Part shown: piece after piece, positions 52,874-63,210 of the stretch
Numbering within the stretch: the stretch's first letter is position 1
Layout of the letters: each line of letters begins with the position of its first letter
Origin: Azolla caroliniana
Taxonomy: Eukaryota; Polypodiophyta
Direction of reading: 5' to 3'
Length of the DNA stretch: 64,000 bases
Assembly (NCBI GenBank): GCA_043228905.1
Contig: JBHGNT010000009.1
Coordinates: forward strand, 11,780,001 to 11,844,000
Made by a program: the position numbers and the translations under genes
The notes under the pieces: model-generated
Told to the model about the DNA's origin: nothing
Seen by the model: the letters and a program-made list of their open reading frames with translations, nothing else
Databases searched by the model: none

Positions 52874-53239
52874 TGTAGAAAGTAGCGTGCGGAAGCAGGT
52901 ATGAAGACAGAACAGAGGAAGGAAACACAGGTTTAATGGAGAGCTTGGACTTACACGGTATATGCAGGAGAGACAGAGAGAGAAACACAAAAAACTATAT
53001 TTCACAATAATACTCAATCTCTGTACATAAGACGTGCTCAGTGAGCACTTTTATACAAGTCCTAGAAGGACTGACCGAAGTACTGACAGTACTTCAATGC
53101 TCATTAAGAGCTCCTACACGAACTCCCAAATATATTCCTCACGGAATATCTTTCCTAACGACCTAACCGATCGGTCCCAACCGATCCGGTCCTCGGCTTC
53201 TTCAGCCGATCTGGCCGATGTTGAGCTTGTCTCTCAACA
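52874..53239 (-). repeat. 5' LTR of TE13 (366 bp)
   Basis: Same ends and length as 49273-49638. It is not followed by any primer-site-like sequence; the next bases on the minus strand, GATTCTTTTCACAGG, belong to the inverted fragment. Confidence 0.93.
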
Positions 53240-53244
53240 GTCCC

Positions 53245-54713
53245 CTTTCTACCTTTCCATTAGCTTCTAGATTGTACGCCGTTGTCAAAGAAAGCCGAAT
53301 TCCTATTTTGTCGAAAAAATCTTGAGCTTCCGCAGAATTGAGTTCTCCCCTATCTGCCACTATCTTCCCGATACATCCATATCTACAAACAATGTCCTCC
53401 AAGATGAATTGACATACTCCTAATGTCCCTTTTGTTCGCAATGAACGGCCTTCCACTTGATTTGTTAGATCTTCTCTAGCAAGAACCAAGTATCTCTTTT
53501 GTCCTACTCCAAGTCACATTGTTACCAAATCTATCATCCACTTGTAATGCACCCCCGGTGAGTATGTTTAATATTGACAAGTGGGACAAGTTTCCACATA
53601 CTTTTTTATTTGCTCATAGTATCGAGGCCACCAAAATCGTTCTTTAATCTTACTGAAAGTGGCCCAAACCCCTCGATGACCAGCCCATTCTTTGTCATGC
53701 AGCTCTTTGATTATCTCTTTTCTTTGCCCTTCAGAACCTATTACTCTTTGCGGGTTTCCAATCTTGGTTTTCGGATGTCGCCATAGATATCCTTCATGCA
53801 GGAAGAACTTATGGGCTTTCTTGCGAAACTGTGCAAACTCTTTTCCAGATCGACCTTTGTACTTGTCAAGGGTTTGTAGGTATTTCCTTATTTCCTTGAA
53901 TTCTTCTTCATACTCCTCTTCTAGAAACTGCATTCCTCCTTCCCGGGTAATGCTTGTGGTAAGGACTGTTTGTTCTTTGTCCTCATCGTCCGAGTCGGGA
54001 ATCTCCTCTTCCTCATACCTTGCTCTTGATAACATATCTGCTACTGCATTTCTATTCCCAAAGATATGTCGAACTTCAGGGTTGACTAATCTAATATAGA
54101 TACACCATCTTAACATGGCTTGATCTGGAATATCACAATTAGCTATGATACCAAGAATAGGCAAACAATCTGTTTCTATTATTACTTCAGCACCAATTAA
54201 GTAATCTCTGTTTGTCTTTACTGTTGTTACTATCCCCCATAACTCTCTTTTCACCTGTGCATATTTTCTTTGTCGACCACTAAGAACCTTTGCTCCGAAT
54301 CGGACTGGATACCTTCCTTCCCCATCTTGTTGGCTTATCACCCATCCAATTCCAATGGGACTAGAGTCTACTATGAGATATATGGGTCGGGTGTAGTCAG
54401 GTTGCTTTAATGGTGGAGCTTGTGCTAAGTAGTACTTCAATTTCTTCATTGCCTCTGAATGCTCTTCACTCCATTCAAATATCTCTCCTTTTCTTAGGAG
54501 TCTATATAAAGGTTCAGATAAAGGGGCATAATGCGGAATCCATTTACAATAAAAAACACATACCCCCAGAAATCTTCGTACTTCTGAGACGGATGTACAT
54601 TCCTCTTGCATATTTTGAATTGCATTGACCTTGGTTGGGGATGGCTTTCTCCCGTATGGACCACACATATGACCAAGTATTAATATCTCTTTTGCCCCAA
54701 ATATTGACTTCAC
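53245..54713 (-). pseudogene. TE12 RNase H and integrase core
   Basis: RT end: ILGHMCGPYGRKPSPTKV. RNase H: IYLIVDSSPIGIGWVISQQD, KRELWGIVTTVKTNRDYL, IETDCLPILG. An acidic linker follows, then integrase zinc-binding HDKEWAGHRGVWATFSKIK and CPTCQY, core IVADRGELNSAEAQDFFDKI and ANGKVERG, cut by TE13 at 53245. Two stops lie in the core (near 53565 and 53512). A 1-nt shift near 54712 joins it to RT. Confidence 0.88.
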
Positions 54714-55783
54714 CCTGATAAGGTCAAATGCACTTCTTCCATCCTTGATAACACCTTCTCACAATCCTTGATATGATCAGCAACAAATTGACGGCAACCA
54801 CTTTCATCCAATTCCTCGTTCTTCTCTTCCTCCTTCCATCCCTTAATTGGAACATCATCTAGAAAAGGCATTGTAATATGAGGAATAAAATCACGAAGTA
54901 CCTTGTTCATTCCATTCATCATATGCGCCACTGAGTTGGTCGCTCCTTGCGGCAAGGTGCACATCCGTACTAACCCTATAGGTGTCTTGATAGAAGTTAT
55001 ATCTCGACTTTTGAGAGCAAGTTGAAATTGATCATACCCGGAATAAAGGTCTCCCATTGAATATATAGCTCTTCCTGCAAACATCTCAGCAAACTCATCC
55101 ACAATTGGCCCTACTCCCGAGTTTCAGATTGTTACCTTATTCACGGGTTGCATATCTTGGATAAATCGGAGTCGCCCATCTTTCTTTAACACAGTGAACC
55201 ATCGACTCGAGTAAGGAGCGTTCGATGGTTCCAAGATACCCATCCTTATCTTTTCTTTCAAAAGTTCTAATAGTTGAGGGATTCTAGCCCTAGGCATGGG
55301 TATTGGCTTAAAGCTCCATGGAATATGAGGGATAGTGAATATAACCATGGGCTCCACAATTTCTGGATCCACACACCCTATTTCCTCCGGTTGGAATGCG
55401 AACGCCTTTCCATGCCTTTTTAACATCTCCCTGAACTGCTTTTCTTCAGCGGGTAATAGGAAGTCACCCCCTCCTATTTTCATCCCTTGTATTGTTTCCA
55501 GAGTAAACACATGTCCTACCTTTCGTGGGTCTCTGATCATTGGCTCTGTGGCTGCTTCTTTGATTGTCTTTTCACTATCACTTGGAAGTGGAGCAGCAAT
55601 AGGACGAAACTTCTTCTCCATTGTCTTGTATTTTGTTAGTACATGTGCTTCATGATCCTTTTGAGCAACTTCTTTAATGACCTCGTACATCTTGATTGAA
55701 TGGACAGGAACTTGGATTTTGTTGTCTTCTTCCATTGCTTCCAAATGAGTTATTGTATCTTCAAAACTTAATTCTTCAAACAT
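54710..55783 (-). pseudogene. TE12 reverse transcriptase
   Basis: PHIPWSFKPIPMPRARIPQL, LEPSNAPYSSRWFTVLKKDG, LRFIQDMQPVNKVTI, then a TGA at 55124 (expected CGA), VDEFAEMFAGRAIYSMGDLY, GYDQFQLALKS, LPQGATNSVAHMMNGMNKVL and the catalytic FLDD in TMPFLDDVPIKG (about 54855). The motif set differs from the chromovirus RTs in this window. I associate it with a lineage known from fungi and non-seed plants (recollection, not searched). Confidence 0.9.
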
Positions 55784-58101
55784 ATCCTGAATTTCTTCAT
55801 CATCCTCTATTAATCCAGAACACTTAAAGTACTCGAAAGCATTTTGTATTTTATTATTATTTACTTTTAGTATAAAAGTAGCACCATTAGATGAGATTGT
55901 ACAAGGAATATCTTTATTTACATTATTATTTATGGGGTTTTCTTTTATGTTCAGGCTATCACAGCCCCTACCTGTAAAAGCCCTATCTAAAAATCCTGGG
56001 AAAACCTTTCATCCATCTCTTGAATTGGATGTTCCCTCAAGCATTCTTTATTTCTTTCATGGTTGGGCCTCACGGTTAAGAATTGGACAGTCTTTCTTCC
56101 ATCTTGACTCTTGATTCTCGCAAAAGCCAAACCATCATCAATAACCTTTGTTTCCATCCTCACTGCAGTGATGTAGGGCTGACCAAGGATGATGGGGTAG
56201 GTTGATCGATCCTGCACAAAGAAATGTTGATTCACCGACACATCACCAATTGATACCTTCACACTAGGACATGCTCCAAATAGATCCTCCGTAGTCTCTG
56301 TGGCAGCTCTTATTTTCCACCCATGATTCTTGTCGATCGGCCATCGTCCTCGAGCGTAAAATTCCGATGACATCATGTTAATCTCGGATCCATGATCGAT
56401 CAAAGCAATACATGGAATTTGCTGCTCCCCAATTTTTGCAGGTGCCTCCGTTGTTGCTCGAGCCCAATGGTCCCTTGTATAGTGACTCCTATCCCCTTCA
56501 TGGACGCCAACATCATTCTGGTTTTTTACACTTGCAACATTGATGGTGCCACCATACAAATCTTGGAGTGTTGTTGCACACCCTCCCGTAATTTCCTCCG
56601 TCACCTGTCTCTTCCTTCTAATAATATCTATGATAACTTCATGAAATTCTTTCTTTGCTATACCCAACACTTCTCTTAAAGTAAATTCTACCTTACTATT
56701 CAGTATTCTTGTTTCTAGTACCTTTTTTATATCCGTCGTTGTTTCTATGTCTGAGGCAAGCTTGAAAGATGGGCTTGTCTTTCCTTTTACTTTATCAGCT
56801 TCCTTCGGCTCAATACCACCCTTTTCCATCTCCCTTCTCTTCTGTTCTCGTGTCTCATGTCTCTTTGTCGGATCAGCTTCCTCAGCTCTCTTCCGCTTCT
56901 CTTCCACTAGCACATCTTGTGCATTCACTTGGGCGAATGCCGATAGCGCGTCTACTGGATCATTCCATCCAGTGAAGTTGCGTATTTCATCTCTCGCTCT
57001 TTTTAATTCATCCACTCGAACCTTCCCTTTTCTTGCATAATCCATCACATCTTGCCAAAAGTCAGATCCACCATATGAGTCTTCTACGCGCAACCCTAAG
57101 GTTGCCACGGATTGTATCGCTTGAGTCGTTTCTCTCTCGGCATCTTCCATTAGCTTTTTCATTCCTCCTCGCCCGAAGTTGAGTTGAAGTGGTTGTCGAG
57201 TCTCTGTCGAGTGAATCTTGCCCTCTTGATAGTAGATTTTATTATGATTAAGAGCATCCCTATGCTCTTGACAATCTTTCTTCTGGTGGTCGATACTATC
57301 ACACCACATACACCTTCGGACCATTCCACCTCCCTGCCTTGATGAAGTCGAGCTTTGTTCCGATTCTAGTTTCGTCACTTTGATCGACAAGTCTTTCATA
57401 CCTTTCACCAATTCGTGTAAGAGTGATTCTTCTACTTTCTTTTCTGCCGACTCGTTCCCTGTTTCTTCATCATTTCTGTCGGGCAACTCCATAAACCATA
57501 ACTTTCTTTTGCAAAAATGGGCGCACGCCCTTTTCACCTCCTCCCAGTCTTCAGTAAGTCCACTTGGACTATTCTGATTTTCTAAAAGCATTCCCAAGTC
57601 CTTCCTGTCTTTAATATTAGTAGCTTGTAGGAACAATATGACTTTATCTGGCACTATTATATTTCTATCTCTAACATTTAGTTGCTCAAATCTTTATGAA
57701 AACTCTTTTAATACTTCCAAAACACTTAAATGTTTATTAGACTCTACCCAATCCATGAAGGCTCGCCTTGTCATCCTTGACATATCGTTGAGGTTGTATT
57801 CATTTATCAATGCACTTTCGAAAGTCGCCCATGTCTGATGTTCCCTCTGTAGCTCCTGGATCCTTTCTTGTAGCCCAATCGCAGCGACTCGACTAAAGCT
57901 ATTAATTTTTACAGCTTCGTCGACACTGCGTTTAAGAATTTCTTCATTATAAATCTTCACAAATCTTGTTAAATTTATACCTTCGAAGATTCCTACTCGT
58001 GCAAGAATATTGTCGACGGCTTTGTCGATGCTTGCCATCATCCCTTGTTCCCGCATCACTCGTTCCATCATCGTACACATAAGCCTCATTTGCTCCTCCA
58101 T
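55784..58101 (-). pseudogene. TE12 Gag and aspartic protease
   Basis: ATG 58101 (MEEQMRLMCTMMERV) matches the TE3 gag start. Capsid-type region with INSFSRVAAIGLQERI, FMDWVESNKHLSVL and GLTEDWEEVKRACAHF; one TAA near 57694 (expected CAA). CCHC knuckle CMWCDSIDHQKKDC (about 57311). A Lys/Glu-rich region follows, then protease with IALIDHGSEINMMS (about 56400) and YPIILGQPYITA. A frameshift near 56010 leads to a linker before RT. The DHG active site is the form usual in this lineage. Confidence 0.88.
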
Positions 58102-58120
58102 TTCTCCTCGTCGCCGCCTT

Positions 58121-58136
58121 CATGTCGGGTTCACCA
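58121..58136 (-). promoter_or_regulatory. Primer binding site of TE12
   Basis: The minus strand reads TGGTGAACCCGACATG, 4 nt from the LTR end. It equals the TE3 site except for one base and is compatible with a tRNA CCA end. Confidence 0.75.
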
Positions 58137-58491
58137 AATGTGTCGGGGTAGTTGTGGTTCGTGCGGCGAAGTCGCGGGGGACTAAGGTTAAGGGGAGTTG
58201 AAGAAACTTAACTTTTAATAAGGCTTGTATGGTGATGTTAGAAAGGTTAAGAGTAGCAAGAAGAAGAGTTACGAGTAATGTGTGAGAGAGAGAGACGAGA
58301 ATAGATAGAAAATAGAGACAATATATGATTCAAGAAACAAGATAGAGACAAAATATGATTTAAGAAGGAAGATTGAGACAAAGTATGAATCAAGAAGCAA
58401 GAATATTTGATATAAACATGATGAAAAAGACAATATTTTACCAAATTCACAATCTTTGATCGCAAACTGAACACATTCTCTACCGACCCTT

Positions 58492-58546
58492 GATTTGAAC
58501 CCTCGACTTCAACTCTAAGAGACAAGACACTTCCCCAAATGAGCTA
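58492..58546 (-). other. tRNA-like module, sense in the TE12 5' LTR
   Basis: Copy of 48039-48093; A box TAGCTCATTTG and B box GGGTTCAAATC unchanged. Confidence 0.65.
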
Positions 58547-58808
58547 GCTTCTTTGCTTGATAAATTGTCTGATTTCTTACTTTCTCTTCCTTGATTGATT
58601 CCCCTATTTTCCCCTTGCCCCTCTTTATATAAGTGTTGCCATGCATATGGTAATGTATGGGAGCATGGCATGCATGCAATGCATGAGTTACATGTAATGC
58701 ATGATTGCCATTTGGCGCACATGCATTGCATGTGATGAATGATGGCTATATATGAAAATAGATATGGGATAAGTATAATGATAAAAATGCATTTTAAAAT
58801 AACTAACC

Positions 58809-58862
58809 TAGCTTAGTGGTGTATGCTTGGTGCTTGGTATACAAGGTTGAGGGTTCAAGTCC
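58809..58862 (+). other. tRNA-like module 1, antisense in the TE12 5' LTR
   Basis: Copy of 48356-48409; both boxes and the GAGGG/CCCTC stem are unchanged, although the spacer differs by one base (GGTGC versus GGTGG). Confidence 0.7.
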
Positions 58863-58935
58863 CTCAATTTTACTTAATACAATATATAGCTTCATTCTTA
58901 TATCATGAAGCACATTTATTTCACACTAAATAGCC

Positions 58936-58989
58936 TAGCCTAGTGGTATATACATTGTGCATCGTATATAAGGATGTGGGTTCAAGTCT
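58936..58989 (+). other. tRNA-like module 2, antisense in the TE12 5' LTR
   Basis: Copy of 48483-48536 with both boxes and the TATATAC/GTATATA hairpin retained. Confidence 0.65.
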
Positions 58990-59054
58990 CTCAGATATTA
59001 TTAAATACAACATTTAAGCTCATTTTTATATCGTGAAGCACATTCTTCACGACA

Positions 59055-59155
59055 ACGCATATACTCTTGTTTGCTCACGGACTCGATAACTTATGAGCAG
59101 AGAGGAGAAGGAAGAAGAGAACTTGTTAGGGTTTATGGAAGAGGAAGAAATGAAG
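59055..59155 (-). pseudogene. TE9 leader and gag N-terminus
   Basis: On the minus strand the leader runs from the primer site to a degraded start (ATA where ATG would be expected), then VIESVSKQEYMR, which continues after TE12 as VYELDMLTNKF. It is equivalent to the first codons of TE4 gag (SAEEYQSVFSEFQ). Confidence 0.65.
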
Positions 59156-59167
59156 AAATTGGTTCAA
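59156..59167 (-). promoter_or_regulatory. Self-priming primer binding site of TE9
   Basis: The minus strand reads TTGAACCAATTT, 2 nt from the LTR end. It is perfectly complementary to AAATTGGTTCAA in the same LTR (59279-59268), about 30 nt downstream of TTATAAAT (59313-59306). Compared with TE4, one base pair has changed on both sides (C-G to T-A). Confidence 0.7.
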
Positions 59168-59169
59168 AC

Positions 59170-59378
59170 TATCAACACACACACACACACAGAAGTGAAC
59201 GGGAAATATTATATTGCAGAGTAAAACATATTACAAAGAGTAGGCAACAGACTGCTATAGAATGGCGTTGAACCAATTTAGTTTTGGGATGATTGATATA
59301 TCCCGATTTATAAGTCATATAGAACACTCTAGAATATTCTAGGTTATCCCCATTTGTAGAGTTATCCTAGAAGATATA
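59170..59378 (-). repeat. TE9 5' LTR, truncated
   Basis: It matches the inner part of 28832-29510: a TATA region, the transcript-start segment, GTTTTACTCTGCAATATAAT and a GT run, ending TTGATA at 59170. The U3 part with the tRNA-like module is missing, and TE8 coding sequence begins at about 59379. Confidence 0.75.
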
Positions 59379-60567
59379 GTGGACTCCAGGTCGACTAACA
59401 GAGATCGGTCAGAAGATACAAGGACTCATCCGGTTGGAGTTGAACAAGAAACCGAAATGATCGAAGAAGAAGAAGAATCGGACACCGAGACTGGACAAGA
59501 CCCCGAATCGGATTCGGATGAAAGAACAAATGGAGGAATCGGTGGTCGGGAGAGTAGAGCCCCCTGGAGATTTCCAGATGCAAAGCATGTGCTGCTAACA
59601 GACGAAGAGAAAGACACCTACAACCACAAGTGGTTAAGTGCCATGTAGGATGAGATGGATTCCCAGCATGAGAACCACACATATGAATTGACAGAGCTGC
59701 CAAAAGGGAATAGAGTGCTCCGAAACAAGTGGGTGTACAAGCTAAAATCGGGAGACGCCGGAAATCCACCAAGATGCAAAAAGCTCGGATAGTGGTGAAG
59801 GGCTTCCAGTAGAAAAAGGAATCAGAGACTTCGTGATACTCTTGCTATATGTGGATGACATGCTTATCGTTGGACCGGCCCAAACCAAAATCGGAAATTT
59901 GAAGAAGACCTTGAACCAGACCTTCTCAATGAAAGATCTATGTCCAGTGAGACATATATTGGGGATAACACATAGTCTGAGACCGGACGAAGAAGCTGTT
60001 GCGGTTGTCACAGGAGAAGTATGTGACAAAGGTGCTTCAGAGATTCAAGTTGACGGATACTAAGCCGGTCGAGTCGACACTTCTGGCAAACTCCAAGCTA
60101 TCGGGGAAGTAGAGCCCGAAGACAAACACAGAGATGTCGGAGATGATGAATATATCATACGCCTCTATTGTCAGAAGCGTTGATGTACACAATGGTGTGT
60201 ACCTGACCGGATATTGGATATGTTGTCGGAGTGGTCAACCGGTTCATGAGCAATCTGGGACAAGGACATTGGACCACGGTCAAGTACATACTCTGGTACT
60301 TGAAAGGCACCTCAAGTATGTGCCTCCAATTCGGCTTAGGAAAATCCCAACTTGAAGGATTCATGGATTCAGATATGTCGGTTGATGCGGATATCAACCA
60401 GTCTATATATCCGGATACGTCATGATAGTCGAGGTTGCAGAAGTCTGTTGCATTGTCAACAATGGAAGCAGAGTATATGGTAGTTGTGGAAGCTAGCAAA
60501 GAAGTAATCTAGATGAAGGACTTCATCGGAGAGCTCGGGATCCAGCAGGAGGAATACTGGCTCTATT
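59379..60567 (+). pseudogene. Copia RT and RNase H, probably the TE8 3' part
   Basis: Acidic linker (EEEEESDTETGQDPESDSDE), RT start YELTELPKGNRVLRNKWVYK, then a deletion of the RT fingers, the catalytic YVDD in LLLYVDDMLIVG (about 59848), FSMKDLCPVRHILG, and RNase H with STMEAEYMVVVEASKEVI and LGIQQEEYWLYW. It has frameshifts and stops throughout. It ends where the LINE begins. Confidence 0.75.
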
Positions 60568-60726
60568 GGCCCATGAGACAATTGGTTTACAACAAAATGA
60601 GTATTTATCTAGTCATCATAACTAAAATAAAATAATGTAAACATAGAACTTAAGCTAAAAGAGTTCTAGTAATGTACAATACGAGGTATACTCGATAAAG
60701 GAAGTGACTTTACACTAATCCTAATT

Positions 60727-61923
60727 TTATCTCCACCCAAGCCTCTCGAAAAGAAATGGGGGCTCAAAGGGTTTTGATGTGGGTGTGACCCATGGTTCCA
60801 ATGTAGAGAGTGCCCTAGCCATAGATTGTAGGCGGTGAGGCTCATGTTCCCTTATTTTCATTATTGCTTCCACACCACGTCGAGTTGCTTTGAAACCCGG
60901 TACCCGAGGACGTTTGGTTCTTCTTTGGTTTTCTATCTCATCAAGGGAAAGGCCGAGTGGTGCAAGTGTGTCGACATTCGTTGTCTCCCCATGTTCCTGA
61001 AAAACTTCATTTGTTACATGTTGGTGAACATTAGCAACATTATTGTCATCATTTTGTAACTTATTCTCTCTGTGTTGTTTTAGTTCTAGAATGTATTTGC
61101 CTAATTTCTTTATATCTAGAGTATCTAATAGTTTGGGGAGGGTGGGGGAGGAACCAAGTATGTCTTGGTATTTTGCCCTTATCACGACGTAGGTTGGGCA
61201 CTTGCATGTAAAGTGATACTCATCCTCTATCTCTATGTGACATAACCTACATATCCTTTCCTCCCTAGGGACTCCATTAGTACGGCCATTCTCAATCTCA
61301 AGTTGGTGAGATGATATTCTAAGTTGTCCAATGGCAACCCTTAGTGCATGTGGTAAGAATACATCTAGATATTTTGGCTGCATGATAAAACCTAACTTAG
61401 AGAAGTGCATGAAGTGTTCATTTTAGTACAACATTTTAGATGGGAGTGGCTCTCGTGGGGTGATGCATTTATATTGAGTGTAAATTTTCCATATGTCTTG
61501 GCGTATTACTTTATTGCGGTCCTCATGAGAGATTAAAGTGTTATGTATCGTGTCGTTGTACCTAAGGGGAGGTAGGCTATTAATGTCTAGACCATTTGCA
61601 AGAAGCCAACTCACCATCATGCCATACCTTGAGCTAGTATAGCCGGACTCATACAATGATCGAGAGGCCTTAAAGTCTTGATGAGATATTCTATCATGTG
61701 GTTGGCTATGTATCCTATGAATAAAGACTACAAGTTGGAAAAGTGCCTCTACTAACATTGGGGGTAACGTGAACTCAACCCTAATAATGTCATGTGGTAC
61801 TGTCGATTTGCGTCGGATTTGGCGTGATAACATCATCACCAATGGTCTCTCTAATTGCGTCCACATGAAAGATGGTAATCCTAGAGCCCAAACCGCTGAT
61901 GCATACATGAGGGAGGGGGTCAT
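60727..61923 (-). pseudogene. LINE ORF2 C-terminal region with zinc-knuckle-like motif
   Basis: From 61923: MYASAVWALGLPSFMWTQLE, a helical thumb/linker-type region, one TAA at 61424-61426, then a CRLCHIEIEDEYHFTCKC motif (CX2CX8-9HX3C type, about 61255-61200), as at the end of many plant LINE ORF2 proteins, and a basic tail (RRTKRPRVPG) to the stop at 60727. Confidence 0.75.
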
Positions 61924-62129
61924 TAATGAGTCAAAGAGCCACCCTTTAGTCTGTGGCTCTTGAAAGTATGCTTGGTGGCATTGTCTCTCTAGGAGTGAGA
62001 GGGATGCATGTCCTCTTGTAAGTCTATCCTTTGTTGCCTATGTCATCGAAAATTTACCTGAGCGAGCACTGAAAGTGGCTCCGAGATAGATGTATGATCC
62101 AACGGGCCGATGTGTGGAAGATAAGGACT
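61924..62129 (-). pseudogene. LINE segment between RT core and C-terminal region
   Basis: About 200 bp that should encode RT thumb sequence. The frame is broken by stops and shifts here, so no continuous reading is possible. Confidence 0.6.
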
Positions 62130-63210
62130 TTAGTTTTCCCTAGACTCACTACCGATGTCATCTAAGGCATTAAGGTGCCTTTGTAGGTCGTGTTCGGATT
62201 CAGAGAGCAAAACTATGTCATCCGCATAGAGCAAGATACGAACCTGTGTATCCCCAAGGACTACTCCGTTGCCTCCCTTACGAGCAATAAAATCTGTGAT
62301 CTCATCAATGTAGATCCCAAAAAGTGTCGGTGATAGGGGGCAACCTTGCTTTACACCAATAGTGCTAGTGAAACAATTGGATAGGCCACCTGGGCATCGG
62401 ACACACCCGAACACTTGTTCATATAATGCGTAGATGGCCCAGACCATGTCATCTGGTATCCTCAAGCTTTTAAGCCTATCAAATGACCGCTCTCTAGGGA
62501 CTGTGTCAAAGGCCTTGCGAAAGTCCACAAAACAACAATATAGTTTCTTCTTGCAAGCCTTAGTTTGGTCAATTAAGCATGTAAGTGTGAAGATATGATC
62601 AATGGTGGAGAAGGCTCGTCTAAAGATAGATTGTTCAGGTGCACGAAGATTTAGGGTCTCCATATAATTGCTAAGCTCTGCTTCCATTACTGCACCATAT
62701 AATTTAGCAAGGGTATGACCTATCATAATGGTCCTATAGGTATTTGGGTCCATGGGGTCCCCCCCTTTATGTATGGGGGCCACTGTGTTCTTAGTCCATT
62801 GTGGTGGAAAACCCTCCGCAAGGGCACGATTGAAGATTAGAGTTAGCAAGGGAGCTAGGCACTCTCTCGCATATATAATGTGTTCTGCTCGCAATCCTGT
62901 GTGGTCCATGGACTTCCTATGTTGTAATTTCTTTATGACCTTCGCGACCCTAGGGGTCGTGAAAAGTGTTCCCGTGGTAGATCGGGGTGTGGAAGGCATT
63001 GGAATGGGTGGTTGGTTTGGCATTTGGTAAAGTCTCTCTGTATATGTGTGCCAGGTTTCGGGATCTTCGATGGGTATTTGTGGTCTTGGTTCCCGTAGTC
63101 TCATCCATGGCGTGGCGCAATCGCTACTCATGAGCATATGGTAGAGTTCCCAATATTGGGATGCCTCCCACACCCGTCTCTTACGATGTGTCATCTTGTG
63201 CATTTCTTTG
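62130..63210 (-). pseudogene. LINE reverse transcriptase core
   Basis: An open frame from TE15 down to a TGA near 62130. Motifs in order: HRKSMDHTGLRAEHI, FPPQWTKNTVAPIHKGGD, FVDFRKAFDTVPRE, GVKQGCPLSPTLFGIYIDEI and the catalytic YADD in ILLYADDIVLLSES (about 62230-62195). This is the canonical non-LTR RT order. About 360 codons are well preserved apart from the break at the thumb. The endonuclease part is not in the window. Confidence 0.9.

Larger units (their letters stand above)
49273..53239 (-). mobile_element. TE13: rearranged Ty1/copia element with perfect target duplication
   Basis: Two 366-bp LTRs (49273-49638 and 52874-53239) are flanked by GTCCC (49268-49272 and 53240-53244). Between them are integrase (lacking its N-terminus), RT, RNase H and a 3' non-coding segment. 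Gag, protease, the integrase start and the primer site are absent. Instead, a 125-bp inverted fragment of a TE2-like copia lies against the 5' LTR. I count about six LTR differences. It sits in the TE12 integrase. Confidence 0.93.
47687..59054 (-). mobile_element. TE12: Ty3/gypsy retrotransposon of an FLDD-type lineage
   Basis: LTRs of 914 bp (58141-59054) and 915 bp (47687-48601) frame a minus-strand gag-protease-RT-RNaseH-integrase element with few lesions, interrupted by TE13. ACGT (47683-47686) and ACGC (59055-59058) are a likely 4-bp target duplication with one mismatch. Removing TE12 rejoins TE9 gag (EYMR to VYELDML). I count about 13 LTR differences, so it is relatively young. Confidence 0.93.
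58141..59054 (-). repeat. 5' LTR of TE12 (914 bp)
   Basis: It starts TGTCGTGAAGAATGTGC and ends CTACCCCGACA. It matches 47687-48601 along its whole length. TATA TTATATAAA is at about 58631-58623. Confidence 0.93.
28832..59378 (-). mobile_element. TE9: Ty3/gypsy chromovirus, split host element
   Basis: Minus strand, from the right: truncated 5' LTR 59378-59170, self-priming site, gag start 59155-59055, TE12 insertion, gag and protease 47686-46350, TE10 block 46349-32209, RT to chromodomain 32208-29511, 3' LTR 29510-28832. Motifs and LTR layout match TE4. About 230 codons between protease and RT motif YAL are missing at the TE10 borders. Confidence 0.75.
25617..60567 (+). mobile_element. TE8: Ty1/copia retrotransposon, split host element
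   Basis: 5' LTR 25617-26148, primer site 26152, gag, protease and integrase to 28831. After the TE9 block, RT and RNase H of the same copia lineage resume at about 59379 and run to about 60567, where the LINE begins. About 200 codons between integrase and RT are missing, so joining the two parts is likely but not proven. sLTR-2 sits in the protease. It is the same family as TE1. Confidence 0.65.
60568..63210 (-). mobile_element. TE14: LINE (non-LTR retrotransposon), 5' end cut by TE15
   Basis: A minus-strand element with non-LTR-type RT, a long C-terminal region with a Cys/His motif, and a 130-bp AT-rich 3' tail (60726-60568) before copia sequence. No LTRs are present. TE15 interrupts it at 63211, so the start of its ORF would lie to the right, outside the window. 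No clear poly(A) tail is visible. Confidence 0.85.

Noticed and set aside
59170-59378. Independent solo LTR
   Set aside because: It joins directly to the TE9 self-priming site and gag leader, so it is the truncated 5' LTR of TE9.
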